Source: Syntrophomonadaceae bacterium
GTDB lineage: Bacteria > Bacillota > Syntrophomonadia > Syntrophomonadales > Syntrophomonadaceae
Reading direction: 5' to 3'
DNA: 38,593 bases
Assembly (NCBI GenBank): GCA_012729715.1
Contig: JAAYCQ010000038.1
Span: forward strand, 1-38,593
Shown: positions 1 through 8,237 of the stretch, piece by piece
Layout: each line of letters starts with the position of its first letter
How positions within the stretch are numbered: the stretch's first letter is position 1
Notes under the pieces: model-generated
What the model was told of the DNA's origin: nothing
The model's input: only the letters and a program-made list of their open reading frames with translations
The model's database searches: none
Translations under genes and position numbers: made by a program

Positions 1-191
1 ACAGCTGTTTCCCGGCCATAAGAGCCCAGGTAATGCAGATTGCGGGTATCGGAGCGTATATCCCAGTAGCGCAGGTTAAGTATCTGACATATTTCTCGGC
101 AGCGTCTGCTTATTACTTCCGGGTTGTCAATCTTCAAGTTGTTAATAAATAACCTGAATTTATCAGCCAAATCATTGCGGTTTTCCATCAT
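1..191 (-). CDS. Nucleotidyltransferase-like protein, N-terminal fragment (possible SMODS/CD-NTase type)
   Basis: This reading frame runs off the left edge, so only about 63 N-terminal residues are visible. They form an acidic/basic helical stretch (MENRNDLADKFRLFINNL) followed by a second helix and then LHYLGSYGRETA. The last motif resembles the hG-S-Y-x-R-x-T-A turn at the start of the polymerase-beta nucleotidyltransferase fold, as in CD-NTase/SMODS enzymes. The catalytic Asp pair would lie beyond the edge and cannot be checked. Two consecutive ATG codons (189-191, 186-188) follow GGAGGGG; the second has the better spacing. It lies 129 bp downstream of recO on the same strand. It could also be a minor nucleotidyltransferase with a housekeeping role. 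Confidence 0.5.
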   Translation of the reverse strand, partial: MMENRNDLADKFRLFINNLKIDNPEVISRRCREICQILNLRYWDIRSDTRNLHYLGSYGRETA

Positions 192-319
192 TTCCCCTCC
201 AATCAATCCTGTCATCATTTACCTAAAAACACAACAGTTTCAGTCGAGCCCAGGAGGCCCCAGAGCGCTAATTGGCTTTTTTTACGCCTTGTACCTATTT
301 TAACATGAAACCTACAATT

Positions 320-1069
320 TCAGGATAACATCTTTTTTAAAACGCGGATGGTGTTTTTCATGTTAAACCGGCGCTCCAGGTGGTATTCCAGGTACTTTTC
401 CAGAAATGTTTCCAGCCTATCCAAAGCAGCAGTCGAAGCCCTTACCCGTTGCAGAGTATTGAGATTCCCATTTATCATTAACCTTAACAACCCCAATACC
501 TCACCCGATAAACTCATACAGTCGTTTTCCCCGGCAATACAATCTGGGCAGAGCATACCACCGGCGGCAGGACTAAAAGATTTAAGCATGTTCCCCTGTT
601 GCCCACAATTAATGCAGTGATCCAGGACCGGCCGGTATCCCAGCTGCACCAGCAATTGCATCTCAAAATAGCGCAGTATCAGCGGATTTAAGCCATTATC
701 ATTTATCTCTTCCAGAACCGCAAGGGTCAACCGGTACAGTTTGGGCATAGCCATCCGATCCATCAGGGTTTTATCCAGTAATTCCAGGAGATAAACACAG
801 TACAGGGTACGCTTAATGTCTTCACGACTATTACCATAGAAATCAAGCAGCTTGCCCTGAGTTATCAGATCCAACTCCTTACCCCGGTGAAAAAAAAGCA
901 AAGAATGACAAAAGGGCTGTATGCAAGCACGTAGACTGCTGCCCGGTTTCTTAATACCTCGGGCAATGCCCCTTAATTTGCCTTCCTTCTCTGAAAAGAC
1001 CGTAACCAGCTTGTCGCTTTCCCGGTAATCCATGCTTTTGATAATAATACATCGGCTCTGGTAATACAC
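320..1069 (-). CDS. recO: DNA repair protein RecO
   Basis: RecO is a recombination mediator that works with RecR (and RecF) to load RecA onto SSB-coated single-stranded DNA in the cytoplasm. The 249-residue length is normal. The N-terminus (RCIIIKSMDYRESDKLVTVF, residues 6-25) matches the OB-fold start of the family. A four-cysteine zinc knuckle is visible at C152, C155, C174 and C177, followed by a helical C-terminal domain. The start is GTG, preceded by GGGAG, and it directly abuts the TAA of the upstream gene, suggesting coupled translation. It is the last gene of the yqfC-recO operon, as expected downstream of era in Firmicutes. Confidence 0.95.
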   Translation of the reverse strand: MYYQSRCIIIKSMDYRESDKLVTVFSEKEGKLRGIARGIKKPGSSLRACIQPFCHSLLFFHRGKELDLITQGKLLDFYGNSREDIKRTLYCVYLLELLDKTLMDRMAMPKLYRLTLAVLEEINDNGLNPLILRYFEMQLLVQLGYRPVLDHCINCGQQGNMLKSFSPAAGGMLCPDCIAGENDCMSLSGEVLGLLRLMINGNLNTLQRVRASTAALDRLETFLEKYLEYHLERRFNMKNTIRVLKKMLS

Positions 1070-1981
1070 TTATCTCCCACCCCAGAATACATTCATAACT
1101 TTAACCGGTTGGTTAACACATTCCACCGGCAGCTTTAATTTCTCCTCCAATTGTTCACAATAATTATCGGCCTCCTGCTTACTGCTGTATTTAAAATTAA
1201 AGGCCAGGTAAATTTTCCTTACTCCTTTAACACCCAATTCTTCTAATCGTTTACTGAACAAATCGGGGTTTTTACTATAAGTATGATCTATATAGGCAAA
1301 AAAGAAATCATTATACTTACTTATTCGGGGACGAGCCATTGGTTTGAAATCTTCCTTTATTTCCTGCCGTAAGCATGAATTTAGTATGCGTGAAGTAATA
1401 TTTTCCATGGCTATTTCGTTTTTAACCAGGGCCATACGTGGTACTGTAACTATAACGCTGGGAATACCGCATTCACGAGCTATTTTTTCAATAGTTGCTA
1501 TCTTAACCCCATCCAGGGTATAACTATGTACAGCATAACCAGCCAGGCGAGGTATGATAATAATATCCGGGGATAACCCCAGGGAAGGTAAATGATGTCC
1601 TCCATCAAAAATTATGGCCCGGTAAGTTTGGGGCCTCATCTCTTTTAGATATTGAAACCCAGCCGGACTACTATGCCAGGTATCCAATTCCGAACATTCA
1701 ATAATACAACTACTTCCCCCTGCCAGGTGTTTATCCAATATAGATGCGAAATTCCCGCTTTCTTCTGGAGTTACTGCCCGTACTATTTCTTCATGGTTAT
1801 CAAGTTTGCGTAACCCGGGGTTGGAAATAAAATTATAACTGCTGTGGGTGGAAAACATATAGGCATAGAGGTTTAATCCCTGCTCGTAGCCCAGGGACTT
1901 TATCAATGGGGAGGGATAATTAATCATGACTGCAGTGTAAAAAGCAACCAAAATAATAACCAGATAGATTTTTTTTCTCAC
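1070..1981 (-). CDS. Exported or membrane-anchored protein of unknown function
   Basis: I do not recognise this 303-residue protein. It begins with MRKK and a hydrophobic stretch (residues about 4-20, IYLVIILVAFYTAVMI), so it is probably secreted or anchored with its bulk outside. The rest is soluble alpha/beta in character, with hydrophobic strands (AIIFDGG, DIIIIPR, PSVIVTVPR) alternating with amphipathic helices. No catalytic motif is obvious. The start is GTG, with AAAGGATAG overlapping the deoC stop about 10 bp upstream. It sits between deoC and recO, touching recO end to start, so it is almost certainly co-transcribed with the repair/ribosome genes. This position is not occupied by such a gene in the Bacillus order. 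Confidence 0.6.
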   Translation of the reverse strand: MRKKIYLVIILVAFYTAVMINYPSPLIKSLGYEQGLNLYAYMFSTHSSYNFISNPGLRKLDNHEEIVRAVTPEESGNFASILDKHLAGGSSCIIECSELDTWHSSPAGFQYLKEMRPQTYRAIIFDGGHHLPSLGLSPDIIIIPRLAGYAVHSYTLDGVKIATIEKIARECGIPSVIVTVPRMALVKNEIAMENITSRILNSCLRQEIKEDFKPMARPRISKYNDFFFAYIDHTYSKNPDLFSKRLEELGVKGVRKIYLAFNFKYSSKQEADNYCEQLEEKLKLPVECVNQPVKVMNVFWGGR

Positions 1982-1990
1982 TTTGGCGGA

Positions 1991-2665
1991 CTATCCTTTC
2001 AGCAGTCCTCCCCTTTGCCGGTACTCCTGCACCAGAGCAGCAGCATTACTGCTGCCAATGCGATCGACTCCCGCATCTATAAGCTGCAGAGCAAAATCCA
2101 GGCTCCTCACCCCACCACTGGCTTTTATCTTTAAACTCTCACTTTTATGAGCCTTAATTACCTTTATATCCTCCAGGCTAACCCCGCGTGTGGAAAAACC
2201 GGTGGAGGTCTTGATGAAATCAGCACCGCTTTCACTGACCAATTGGCTAAGCATTTCCAACTCCGCTCTATCAAGCAAGGCTGTTTCAACAATAACCTTT
2301 AATAAAAAATCATAATCCTGCTTTAATTCCAGCAAACTCCTGATCTCTTGCTTTATTAGGGTAAAATCTCCATCCTTGACCGCCCCGATATTTATGACCA
2401 TATCCAGTTCACTGGCCCCTTGCCCCAGAGCCTGTCGGGCAGAGAATACCTTGGTAGCACTATCTTCGGCACCTAAAGGGAATCCAATAACTGTACATAA
2501 TTTTACCCTGCTTCCGGCCAGATACTCTTTTGCCAGGGCCAGACGACAGGGATGAATGCAAACAGCAGTCATACCGTAGTAGACTGCCTCTTCGCACAAT
2601 ATTCTTATATCTTCCCTTTTAGCCTCCGTTTTAAGATTGGTGCTGTCCATCCAGGCAGCAATCAT
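1991..2665 (-). CDS. deoC: Deoxyribose-phosphate aldolase
   Basis: DERA cleaves 2-deoxyribose 5-phosphate to glyceraldehyde 3-phosphate and acetaldehyde during deoxynucleoside catabolism. The class I aldolase residues are visible: the Schiff-base lysine K152 in FIKTSTGF, the second lysine K181 in IKASGGVR, and D88 in ELDMVINIGA. At 224 residues it is a typical short bacterial form. The N-terminus reads WMDSTNLK where most homologues have IDHTLLKP, so it looks slightly divergent or shortened. Its ATG overlaps the era stop as TAATG. Lying beside cytidine deaminase (cdd), it forms a small nucleoside-salvage pair inside an otherwise ribosome/envelope operon. Confidence 0.93.
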   Translation of the reverse strand: MIAAWMDSTNLKTEAKREDIRILCEEAVYYGMTAVCIHPCRLALAKEYLAGSRVKLCTVIGFPLGAEDSATKVFSARQALGQGASELDMVINIGAVKDGDFTLIKQEIRSLLELKQDYDFLLKVIVETALLDRAELEMLSQLVSESGADFIKTSTGFSTRGVSLEDIKVIKAHKSESLKIKASGGVRSLDFALQLIDAGVDRIGSSNAAALVQEYRQRGGLLKG

Positions 2666-3561
2666 TAATAATCTCCTCCACTCAGGCGATAGCCCAACTG
2701 TTTCAAATTAATCTCGTTATCGCGCCAGTTCTTCTTAACTTTAACCCATAAATCTAAATAAACCGGCCTTCCCAGCATAGCCTCTATATCCTGACGTGAT
2801 TGTTCCCCAATATTTCTTAACATTTGCCCGTTCTTACCTATAATAATCCCCTTCTGGGAGTCTCGTTCCGTATAGATAACTGCCCTCAAATAAGTTTTGC
2901 CTTTAGCCTGGCTGTCAAACTCCTCAATTTCGACTGCCAATGAATGCGGTACTTCATCCCGGGTTAGTATTAAGGCCTTTTCCCGAATAAGTTCAGCGGC
3001 AATAAAAGATACCGGTTGGTCGGTTAAATCATCCTCAGGGTAATAAAGCGGGCCTTCCGGCAGATAAGCATAAGTCTTTTCCAATAAACCGGGAATATTA
3101 GTCCCCAGCGTAGCCGACAGACATATGATTTCAGCAAAATTCATTTGGCTGGTAAAATCCTTGATATGTGCCTCCACCTTGCTTTCATTAGCCAGGTCGA
3201 TTTTATTTACCAGCAAAAATATGGGTACGGCAGCATCCTTAAGCTGGTCCAAAATAAACTGCTCGCCACCCCCAAATGGCCGGCTGACATCAGTCATATA
3301 GTAGATTAAATCTACTTCTTCCAGACTGCGGGTAGATACTTTTACCATGTATTCTCCCAACAGGTGTCGGGGCTTATGAATACCGGGGGTATCAATAAAT
3401 ATTATTTGGCCGTCCGGGGAAGTATATATTCCTTGTATGCGGGTACGGGTGGTCTGTGGTTTTTCCGATACTATTGCAATTTTTTCTCCAATGACGGTGT
3501 TCATTAAAGTGGATTTACCCACATTGGGGCGTCCCACTATGCTTACAAAACCTGATTTCAA
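2665..3561 (-). CDS. era: GTPase Era
   Basis: Era is an essential GTPase that binds the 3' end of 16S rRNA and helps assemble the 30S subunit. The protein is full length (298 residues). The G1 motif GRPNVGKS is at 10-17, G3 DTPG at 57-60, and NKID at 119-122. The C-terminal KH domain carries GIIIGKNGQ at about 237-245. The start is TTG, seven bases after a GGGGGG run. It follows cdd at 12 bp and overlaps deoC by one base, so translation of the three is probably coupled. The order ybeY-dgkA-cdd-era-recO is the standard Firmicute arrangement. Confidence 0.97.
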   Translation of the reverse strand: MKSGFVSIVGRPNVGKSTLMNTVIGEKIAIVSEKPQTTRTRIQGIYTSPDGQIIFIDTPGIHKPRHLLGEYMVKVSTRSLEEVDLIYYMTDVSRPFGGGEQFILDQLKDAAVPIFLLVNKIDLANESKVEAHIKDFTSQMNFAEIICLSATLGTNIPGLLEKTYAYLPEGPLYYPEDDLTDQPVSFIAAELIREKALILTRDEVPHSLAVEIEEFDSQAKGKTYLRAVIYTERDSQKGIIIGKNGQMLRNIGEQSRQDIEAMLGRPVYLDLWVKVKKNWRDNEINLKQLGYRLSGGDY

Positions 3562-3573
3562 AAGTTAACCCCC

Positions 3574-3960
3574 CTAGTTTCCCAGAGAAAAAATTTGAGG
3601 AAGCATTGCACTCAAATTATATTCTTTGTAGCTATTTTTTTCATCGGTAATTATTACATTCATTTCAGGGGAAAATTCGGCCAGCACCTGCAAGCATGCC
3701 CCACAAGGATAAATATATCCCTGACCACTTCCACTGATTGCTATGGACTCAAACTTCTTCTCTCCGGAGGTTACGGCTTTGAAAACGGCTATGCGTTCAG
3801 CACAGACGGTGAGACCATAGGAAGCGTTTTCCACATTGGCCCCGGTATAGATGGTACCGCTTTTACCCAGCAAAGCGGTGCCCACTTTGAAACCCGAATA
3901 GGGAGCATAAGCATTATTTCGGGCTTCTTTAGCCTTACTAATTAGTTCATCGATGATCAT
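3574..3960 (-). CDS. cdd: Cytidine deaminase
   Basis: The enzyme deaminates cytidine and deoxycytidine to uridine and deoxyuridine in pyrimidine salvage. At 128 residues it is the small homotetrameric type. The zinc site is clear: C53-A-E55, with E55 as the proton shuttle, and P-C86-G-A-C89. Substrate-binding residues appear in FKVGTALLG and GANVENASYG. The ATG is preceded by a weak GGAAGGG. Upstream lies an unusually long 145-bp repeat-rich gap that separates it from dgkA, which normally adjoins it closely. Confidence 0.96.
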   Translation of the reverse strand: MIIDELISKAKEARNNAYAPYSGFKVGTALLGKSGTIYTGANVENASYGLTVCAERIAVFKAVTSGEKKFESIAISGSGQGYIYPCGACLQVLAEFSPEMNVIITDEKNSYKEYNLSAMLPQIFSLGN

Positions 3961-3984
3961 TTACTGACCCTTCCTTAGCATAAT

Positions 3985-4123
3985 TAATTGTGTTTCACGC
4001 GGATCGCGCGGATTATGTTAGGATTTACGCGGTTTTTTTGGGAACCACGCAGATTCAATTAGGGTTAAAAACGGAGTTTTTCTAACGACAATTCAAAATT
4101 AAAAATTAAACATTAAGAATTAT
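3985..4123. repeat. Degenerate CGCGGAT repeats followed by an AT-rich simple repeat
   Basis: The cdd-dgkA gap holds repeated short units of the form ACGCGGAT/ACGCGGTT/ACGCAGAT (about 3993-4053), separated by AT-rich spacers. An AT-rich stretch built from AATTCAAAATT, AAAAATTAAA and TTAAGAATT (about 4089-4123) follows. The second stretch runs into the 3' end of dgkA, so the last codons of that gene are repeat-derived. A similar AT-rich sequence recurs between hemW and lepA. No coding frame or clear terminator is visible in the gap. Confidence 0.6.
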
Positions 4124-4474
4124 TTTAATATGTGGTCCAAAGATGACCACGGCCATTAATAGAGAGCCTATGGCAGCAAGCAATACCGCACCGGCAGCTA
4201 GATTTTTTGCCAGTTTGGCCAGGGGGTGATACTCTGTGGTTACCAGATCTACTGTTTTCTCGACCGCCGTATTTACCGTTTCTGCTACCAAAACCATAAA
4301 AATCGTAAGAATCAACAGTCCCCATTCAGTATAGTTAAGCTTAACCACCAGGGCTACAATTACTGCAATTATTGTGGCCAGAATATGTATTTTCATATTC
4401 TTTTCAGTTTTAATACAATAAATTAGGCCTGCTATGGCACAGGAAAAACTTTTTCTTAACCTGCGCATTTCCAC
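4106..4474 (-). CDS. dgkA: Diacylglycerol kinase / undecaprenol kinase, DgkA family
   Basis: This integral membrane kinase phosphorylates lipid alcohols; in Gram-positive bacteria the preferred substrate is undecaprenol, feeding the cell-wall lipid carrier pool. The 122-residue sequence has three hydrophobic helices, and the conserved ETVNTAVEKTVDL and AKNLAAGAVLLAAIGS motifs lie between and within them. The start is probably GTG at 4472-4474 after AAAGGT, with an in-frame ATG two codons later as an alternative. The final residues (about KIILNV) are encoded by the AT-rich repeat, so the C-terminus may have been remodelled by it. The gene lies 4 bp after ybeY. Confidence 0.94.
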   Translation of the reverse strand: MEMRRLRKSFSCAIAGLIYCIKTEKNMKIHILATIIAVIVALVVKLNYTEWGLLILTIFMVLVAETVNTAVEKTVDLVTTEYHPLAKLAKNLAAGAVLLAAIGSLLMAVVIFGPHIKIILNV

Positions 4475-4478
4475 CCAT

Positions 4479-4949
4479 TTACCTTTCTAGCTTAACTGCC
4501 TGCATTATTTTCTCTTCCAGGGAACGCATTACCCTGGCTTCCTCATCAGTTTCGTGGTCATACCCCATAAGATGCAGCATGCCATGGGCTACCAGGTAAC
4601 CCAGTTCCCTTTGCAGACTGTGCCCATATTCATTACTCTGCAGTGATGCCTGTTCCAGGGAAAGAACTATATCACCTAAAATATTCAGCTCTTCACTGGA
4701 ATCATAATCAGGTTCATCTTCAGACAATTCATTCATAGCAAAGGAGAGAACATCCGTAGGACGATTTTGCTGTCGATAAATGAAATTCAGTTCCTGAATG
4801 TAGCTATTATCAACTATCATTACACTAACTTCGCTGTTTTTAGGCAATCGAACTGTTTTGGCTACCGCATTACATACATTAACAATTACCTGCTGCAGTT
4901 CCTTCCCGTAATTAATCTTGTTCTGCTGGTTGATTATCATGGTCTCCAT
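4479..4949 (-). CDS. ybeY: Endoribonuclease / rRNA maturation factor YbeY
   Basis: YbeY is a zinc-dependent endoribonuclease needed for 16S rRNA 3'-end processing and 70S quality control. The signature HGMLHLMGYDH, with three metal-ligand histidines (122, 126, 132 from the chosen start), and the preceding RPTDVLSFAMNE are intact. I chose the ATG at 4947-4949 because AAAGGAG lies eight bases upstream, giving 156 residues, the usual length. A longer frame opens at 4976 but lacks a better ribosome-binding site. The start lies inside the last codons of pgpH (overlap about 38 bp), so the two are translationally linked. Confidence 0.95.
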   Translation of the reverse strand: METMIINQQNKINYGKELQQVIVNVCNAVAKTVRLPKNSEVSVMIVDNSYIQELNFIYRQQNRPTDVLSFAMNELSEDEPDYDSSEELNILGDIVLSLEQASLQSNEYGHSLQRELGYLVAHGMLHLMGYDHETDEEARVMRSLEEKIMQAVKLER

Positions 4950-7107
4950 GTTTTTCTCTCCTTTTTTCAAACTCACGCACGATTATTTCAGGATATTCGA
5001 TACGTTTATGGTATAGCCCTTCAAGACTCTTACAAAATGAATTAGCAATAACATCCAAATCCTTAAAGGTTAAATCACATGATTCTAATTGTCCATCATT
5101 AAGCTTATCTTGAATTATCCGGCGCACCATATTCTTTATCTTGTCCGGCGTAGGGTCCTGCAGTGACCTTACTCCAGCCTCGACCGAATCTGCCAGCATG
5201 ACCAGAGCTACTTCTTTGCTCTGCGGTTTTGGGCCTTCATAGCGGAAAGTATCCTCACTCAAGGTACCTTCCCGATCCTCTTCCAGGGCCCGGCTATAAA
5301 AATATTTAGCCAGGCTAGTACCATGATGCTGTTCAATAAAATCAATAATATCCTGCGGTATATGAGCTTCCCGAGCCAGTTCTACCCCCTCCCGGACATG
5401 GGAAGTGATTATTAAGGCACTTAAAGCCGGGGCTATTTTTTCGTGAGGATTATCAAATCCCCGCTGGTTTTCTACAAAATAATCTGTCCTCTTAATTTTG
5501 CCAATATCATGATAATAAGCTCCTACCCTGACTAATAGTGGATTTGCACCAATTGGCTCTGCAGCAGCTTCCGCTAAATTACCTACCATTAAACTGTGGT
5601 GATAGGTTCCCGGTGCTTCCATCAGCAGTTTTTTTAATAATTCATTGTTGGGATTCGATAATTCCAATAATTTAATCATACTGGTAATAGAGAAAGCGGA
5701 TTCCAGATAAGGAAGAGCCCCAATCATCAATACTGCGGAAAGAATACCATTAACTGCGCCAATGATCATACCTACTAGTATGAGGTTCAGGGTAACATTC
5801 CCGCCAATCAAAGACAAGGTTAAAATACTGATTATGTTCGCCAGGGCAATATAAAAACCGGAACGAGCCAGATCCGAGGTCTGGTTCAGGCGGTAAACCT
5901 GAAAAATACCAACGGTTCCACCAACAAAAGCGGTTATCGTATAAAATAACTGGTTGCCATCGGTTAACAGGCCTACGTACAGGGCCATAATCATGGTCAA
6001 AAAATAAGCCAGACGGTTGTCCAACAAGATGGCAATTAACATAGACCCGGCAGCTACCGGAGCCAAATAACCAATTAGAGCATTTATATCCGGCATTTCC
6101 CCAATTTTTATTACCGTAAGAAAGCGAGTAATAGATAATATCAAAATAAAAATTAGGCCTATTAAGAGCATTAATTTGTGGTCTTCAAAGATCTTCTTAT
6201 AGTAGCGGCGTATGAATTCTATAGTCAACCAAAATGTGAGTAAAACAAAAATAGCAGAACCAACCAGGGTCAGCGGATAGCTTTTGCTTCTTTGAATTCC
6301 CAGTTGTTCCAGGATAGATATTTGTTCGGCCGTAACCCGCTCACCTTCACGGACAATTTTTTCACCCGCCTTGACCGTTTTCTGGACCGGTTTAACCGCA
6401 TCCATAGCTTCCTTAATAGCCTTGTCCGTAGCTTCCTTATTAAAAACCAGGTTGGGTTTAATGGCATTAATGATTACTATTTTCATTGTTTCCCGGGCTT
6501 GCAGGGAATACTCCAACTGGTCTATTTGTTTGGAAGCCTGGTCGAAAACACTGTCCAGAGTCTCCTCGGTTATGGGTTTTTGCATCAGGCCGGGAATAAT
6601 ACTTAAGGCAGTCGCCTGCATTTGCTGTAAATCCTCAGGGGTAGCATTATTCAAATATTGAGCCAGTTGGCTGGAATTATTTCTAAGTTCAATATTTTTA
6701 CCCTCTTTATTAGTACTGTCCAGTAGGTCCTGTAACTTATCATTATTATCTTCCCCAGCAGCCCTGATATCATTGACCAGGCTAAAAAAACTATTTATCT
6801 CATTCCTGGTTGCGGTCAGGGCATAGGTGTCCTCCTGATAAACCTTTTGAACCTTATCGGCAGCCTGCTTCCTCAGTTCCTCAGTTTTAGCCTCATCAAT
6901 TATTATCGATGTAGTGTTGGACTGAATATCGCGTCGTGCAACTTCATCCGGCTTCAAAGTTACCTGTTTGGGGTTAAAATTACTAAATACAATTAGAATG
7001 GTAATAGAAAAGAAAATTAAAACACCCAGCACCTTTTTGGTGTTGGTTTGTCCCAGAAAAGCTAACAATCTTTTGCTGATTATATCAGAAATGATCTGTA
7101 TTCTCAT
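4912..7107 (-). CDS. pgpH: Membrane HD-domain cyclic-di-AMP phosphodiesterase, PgpH/YqfF family
   Basis: The family hydrolyses cyclic di-AMP to pApA and so controls potassium, osmotic and cell-wall homeostasis. The 731-residue protein has one N-terminal membrane helix (about 24-44), a large extracytoplasmic region (about 45-275), a multi-helix membrane block (about 280-470), and a C-terminal cytoplasmic HD domain. The HD metal motif is visible in YHHSLMVGNLAE and YYHDIGKIKR, with further conserved histidines in NPHEKI, ITSHV and IEQHHGT. The start ATG follows AAGGGGAG. It sits between phoH and ybeY, as in most Clostridia and Bacilli. Confidence 0.95.
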   Translation of the reverse strand: MRIQIISDIISKRLLAFLGQTNTKKVLGVLIFFSITILIVFSNFNPKQVTLKPDEVARRDIQSNTTSIIIDEAKTEELRKQAADKVQKVYQEDTYALTATRNEINSFFSLVNDIRAAGEDNNDKLQDLLDSTNKEGKNIELRNNSSQLAQYLNNATPEDLQQMQATALSIIPGLMQKPITEETLDSVFDQASKQIDQLEYSLQARETMKIVIINAIKPNLVFNKEATDKAIKEAMDAVKPVQKTVKAGEKIVREGERVTAEQISILEQLGIQRSKSYPLTLVGSAIFVLLTFWLTIEFIRRYYKKIFEDHKLMLLIGLIFILILSITRFLTVIKIGEMPDINALIGYLAPVAAGSMLIAILLDNRLAYFLTMIMALYVGLLTDGNQLFYTITAFVGGTVGIFQVYRLNQTSDLARSGFYIALANIISILTLSLIGGNVTLNLILVGMIIGAVNGILSAVLMIGALPYLESAFSITSMIKLLELSNPNNELLKKLLMEAPGTYHHSLMVGNLAEAAAEPIGANPLLVRVGAYYHDIGKIKRTDYFVENQRGFDNPHEKIAPALSALIITSHVREGVELAREAHIPQDIIDFIEQHHGTSLAKYFYSRALEEDREGTLSEDTFRYEGPKPQSKEVALVMLADSVEAGVRSLQDPTPDKIKNMVRRIIQDKLNDGQLESCDLTFKDLDVIANSFCKSLEGLYHKRIEYPEIIVREFEKRREKHGDHDNQPAEQD

Positions 7108-7169
7108 GAATACTCCCCTTAGTTAATCGAACTGCCGTTTAAATAAAAGGAGGTGAAAAGCTAGTCCGT

Positions 7170-8144
7170 TTACTGATGATACTCCGCCGCTTCATAGCAC
7201 TCGTAAGCGTTAATAATCTTTTGTACCAGCGGATGGCGAATGACATCTTCTTTACTCAGATACTCAAAGGATACACCCTTTACCTTGCCCAATATCTTCT
7301 GAATTTCTATTAAGCCTGAATACTCTTCTTTAGGTAAATCTACCTGAGTTATATCACCTGTAATAACTGCCTTGGACCCAAACCCAAGCCGGGTTAAAAA
7401 CATTTTCATCTGCTGGGGGGTGGTATTTTGGGCTTCATCCAGGATAATAAAAGCATTATTAAGGGTACGTCCCCGCATATATGCCAGCGGAGCAATTTCG
7501 ATAATGTTCTTTTCTAAATAGCGCTGGGTAACATCTACACCCAGTATATCAAATAGCCCATCATATAAAGGCCGCAAATAGGGGTTAACCTTTTCGATAA
7601 AATCTCCGGGCAGAAATCCCAGTTTTTCTCCTGCTTCTACCGCCGGTCGTACCAGAATGATACGTTCTACATCTTTATTTTTTAGGGCATTGACCGCCAT
7701 TACTACCGCCAAATAAGTTTTTCCAGTACCGGCTGGGCCAATACCAAAAACCACATCATCTCTTACGATAGCCTGTACATAGCGCTTCTGCCCCAGGGTT
7801 TTAGCTTTTATACCCTTCCCCCGGACCGTAGTTACAATAGTACCGGAGACAATATCCCGGTGCCTGGTCTTTTTCCCCTGCTGCAAGAGATTGTGCATAT
7901 AGTTGATATCACTAATGTTTAACTGCTCTTCACTCTCAACTATTTCTATTAGACTACGTACCAAATCAAAGCAAAGATTTACTTCTTCTTCAGTATTACC
8001 TTTAATATAAATATCTGCACCCCGGGCAGAAATATCCGCAGGACATATACTTCTGAGATATTTAAAATTATCATCCCCGCTGCCAAAAAATATGGCAGCC
8101 TCTTTGTTATCTTTAAGTGATATTCTGGCTTCTTTTTCAGCCAA
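7170..8144 (-). CDS. phoH: PhoH-like P-loop ATPase (YbeZ)
   Basis: This cytoplasmic ATPase/putative RNA helicase partner acts with YbeY in rRNA metabolism. It is 324 residues long, with an N-terminal KH-like segment. Walker A is GPAGTGKT at 136-143 and Walker B is IILDEAQNTT near 235-244. The sensor-like MFLTRLGFGSKAVITGD follows. The start is TTG with GGGGGA six bases upstream, so an ATG-only scan would miss the true N-terminus. It is separated from pgpH by a 62-bp gap that shows no hairpin, and from yqfD by 93 bp. Confidence 0.95.
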   Translation of the reverse strand: MAEKEARISLKDNKEAAIFFGSGDDNFKYLRSICPADISARGADIYIKGNTEEEVNLCFDLVRSLIEIVESEEQLNISDINYMHNLLQQGKKTRHRDIVSGTIVTTVRGKGIKAKTLGQKRYVQAIVRDDVVFGIGPAGTGKTYLAVVMAVNALKNKDVERIILVRPAVEAGEKLGFLPGDFIEKVNPYLRPLYDGLFDILGVDVTQRYLEKNIIEIAPLAYMRGRTLNNAFIILDEAQNTTPQQMKMFLTRLGFGSKAVITGDITQVDLPKEEYSGLIEIQKILGKVKGVSFEYLSKEDVIRHPLVQKIINAYECYEAAEYHQ

Positions 8145-8237
8145 TAAAAGTCCCCCTATTTCTTGCCCAATATTTTCGTAGCAGTCCTTACGTATTTACT
8201 ATATCAATTTCTTAGTTATTATAGCATATATGCCCGT

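Noticed and set aside
240-285. Plus-strand hairpin with a T tract (AGCC...GGCTTTTTTT) as a terminator
   Set aside because: The stem is only four to five base pairs with a long loop, and no plus-strand gene precedes it.
7149-7165. Strong plus-strand AAGGAGGTGAAAAG upstream of a possible hidden gene
   Set aside because: No start codon at proper spacing and no plausible protein follow; it lies in the pgpH-phoH spacer and both flanking genes are on the other strand.
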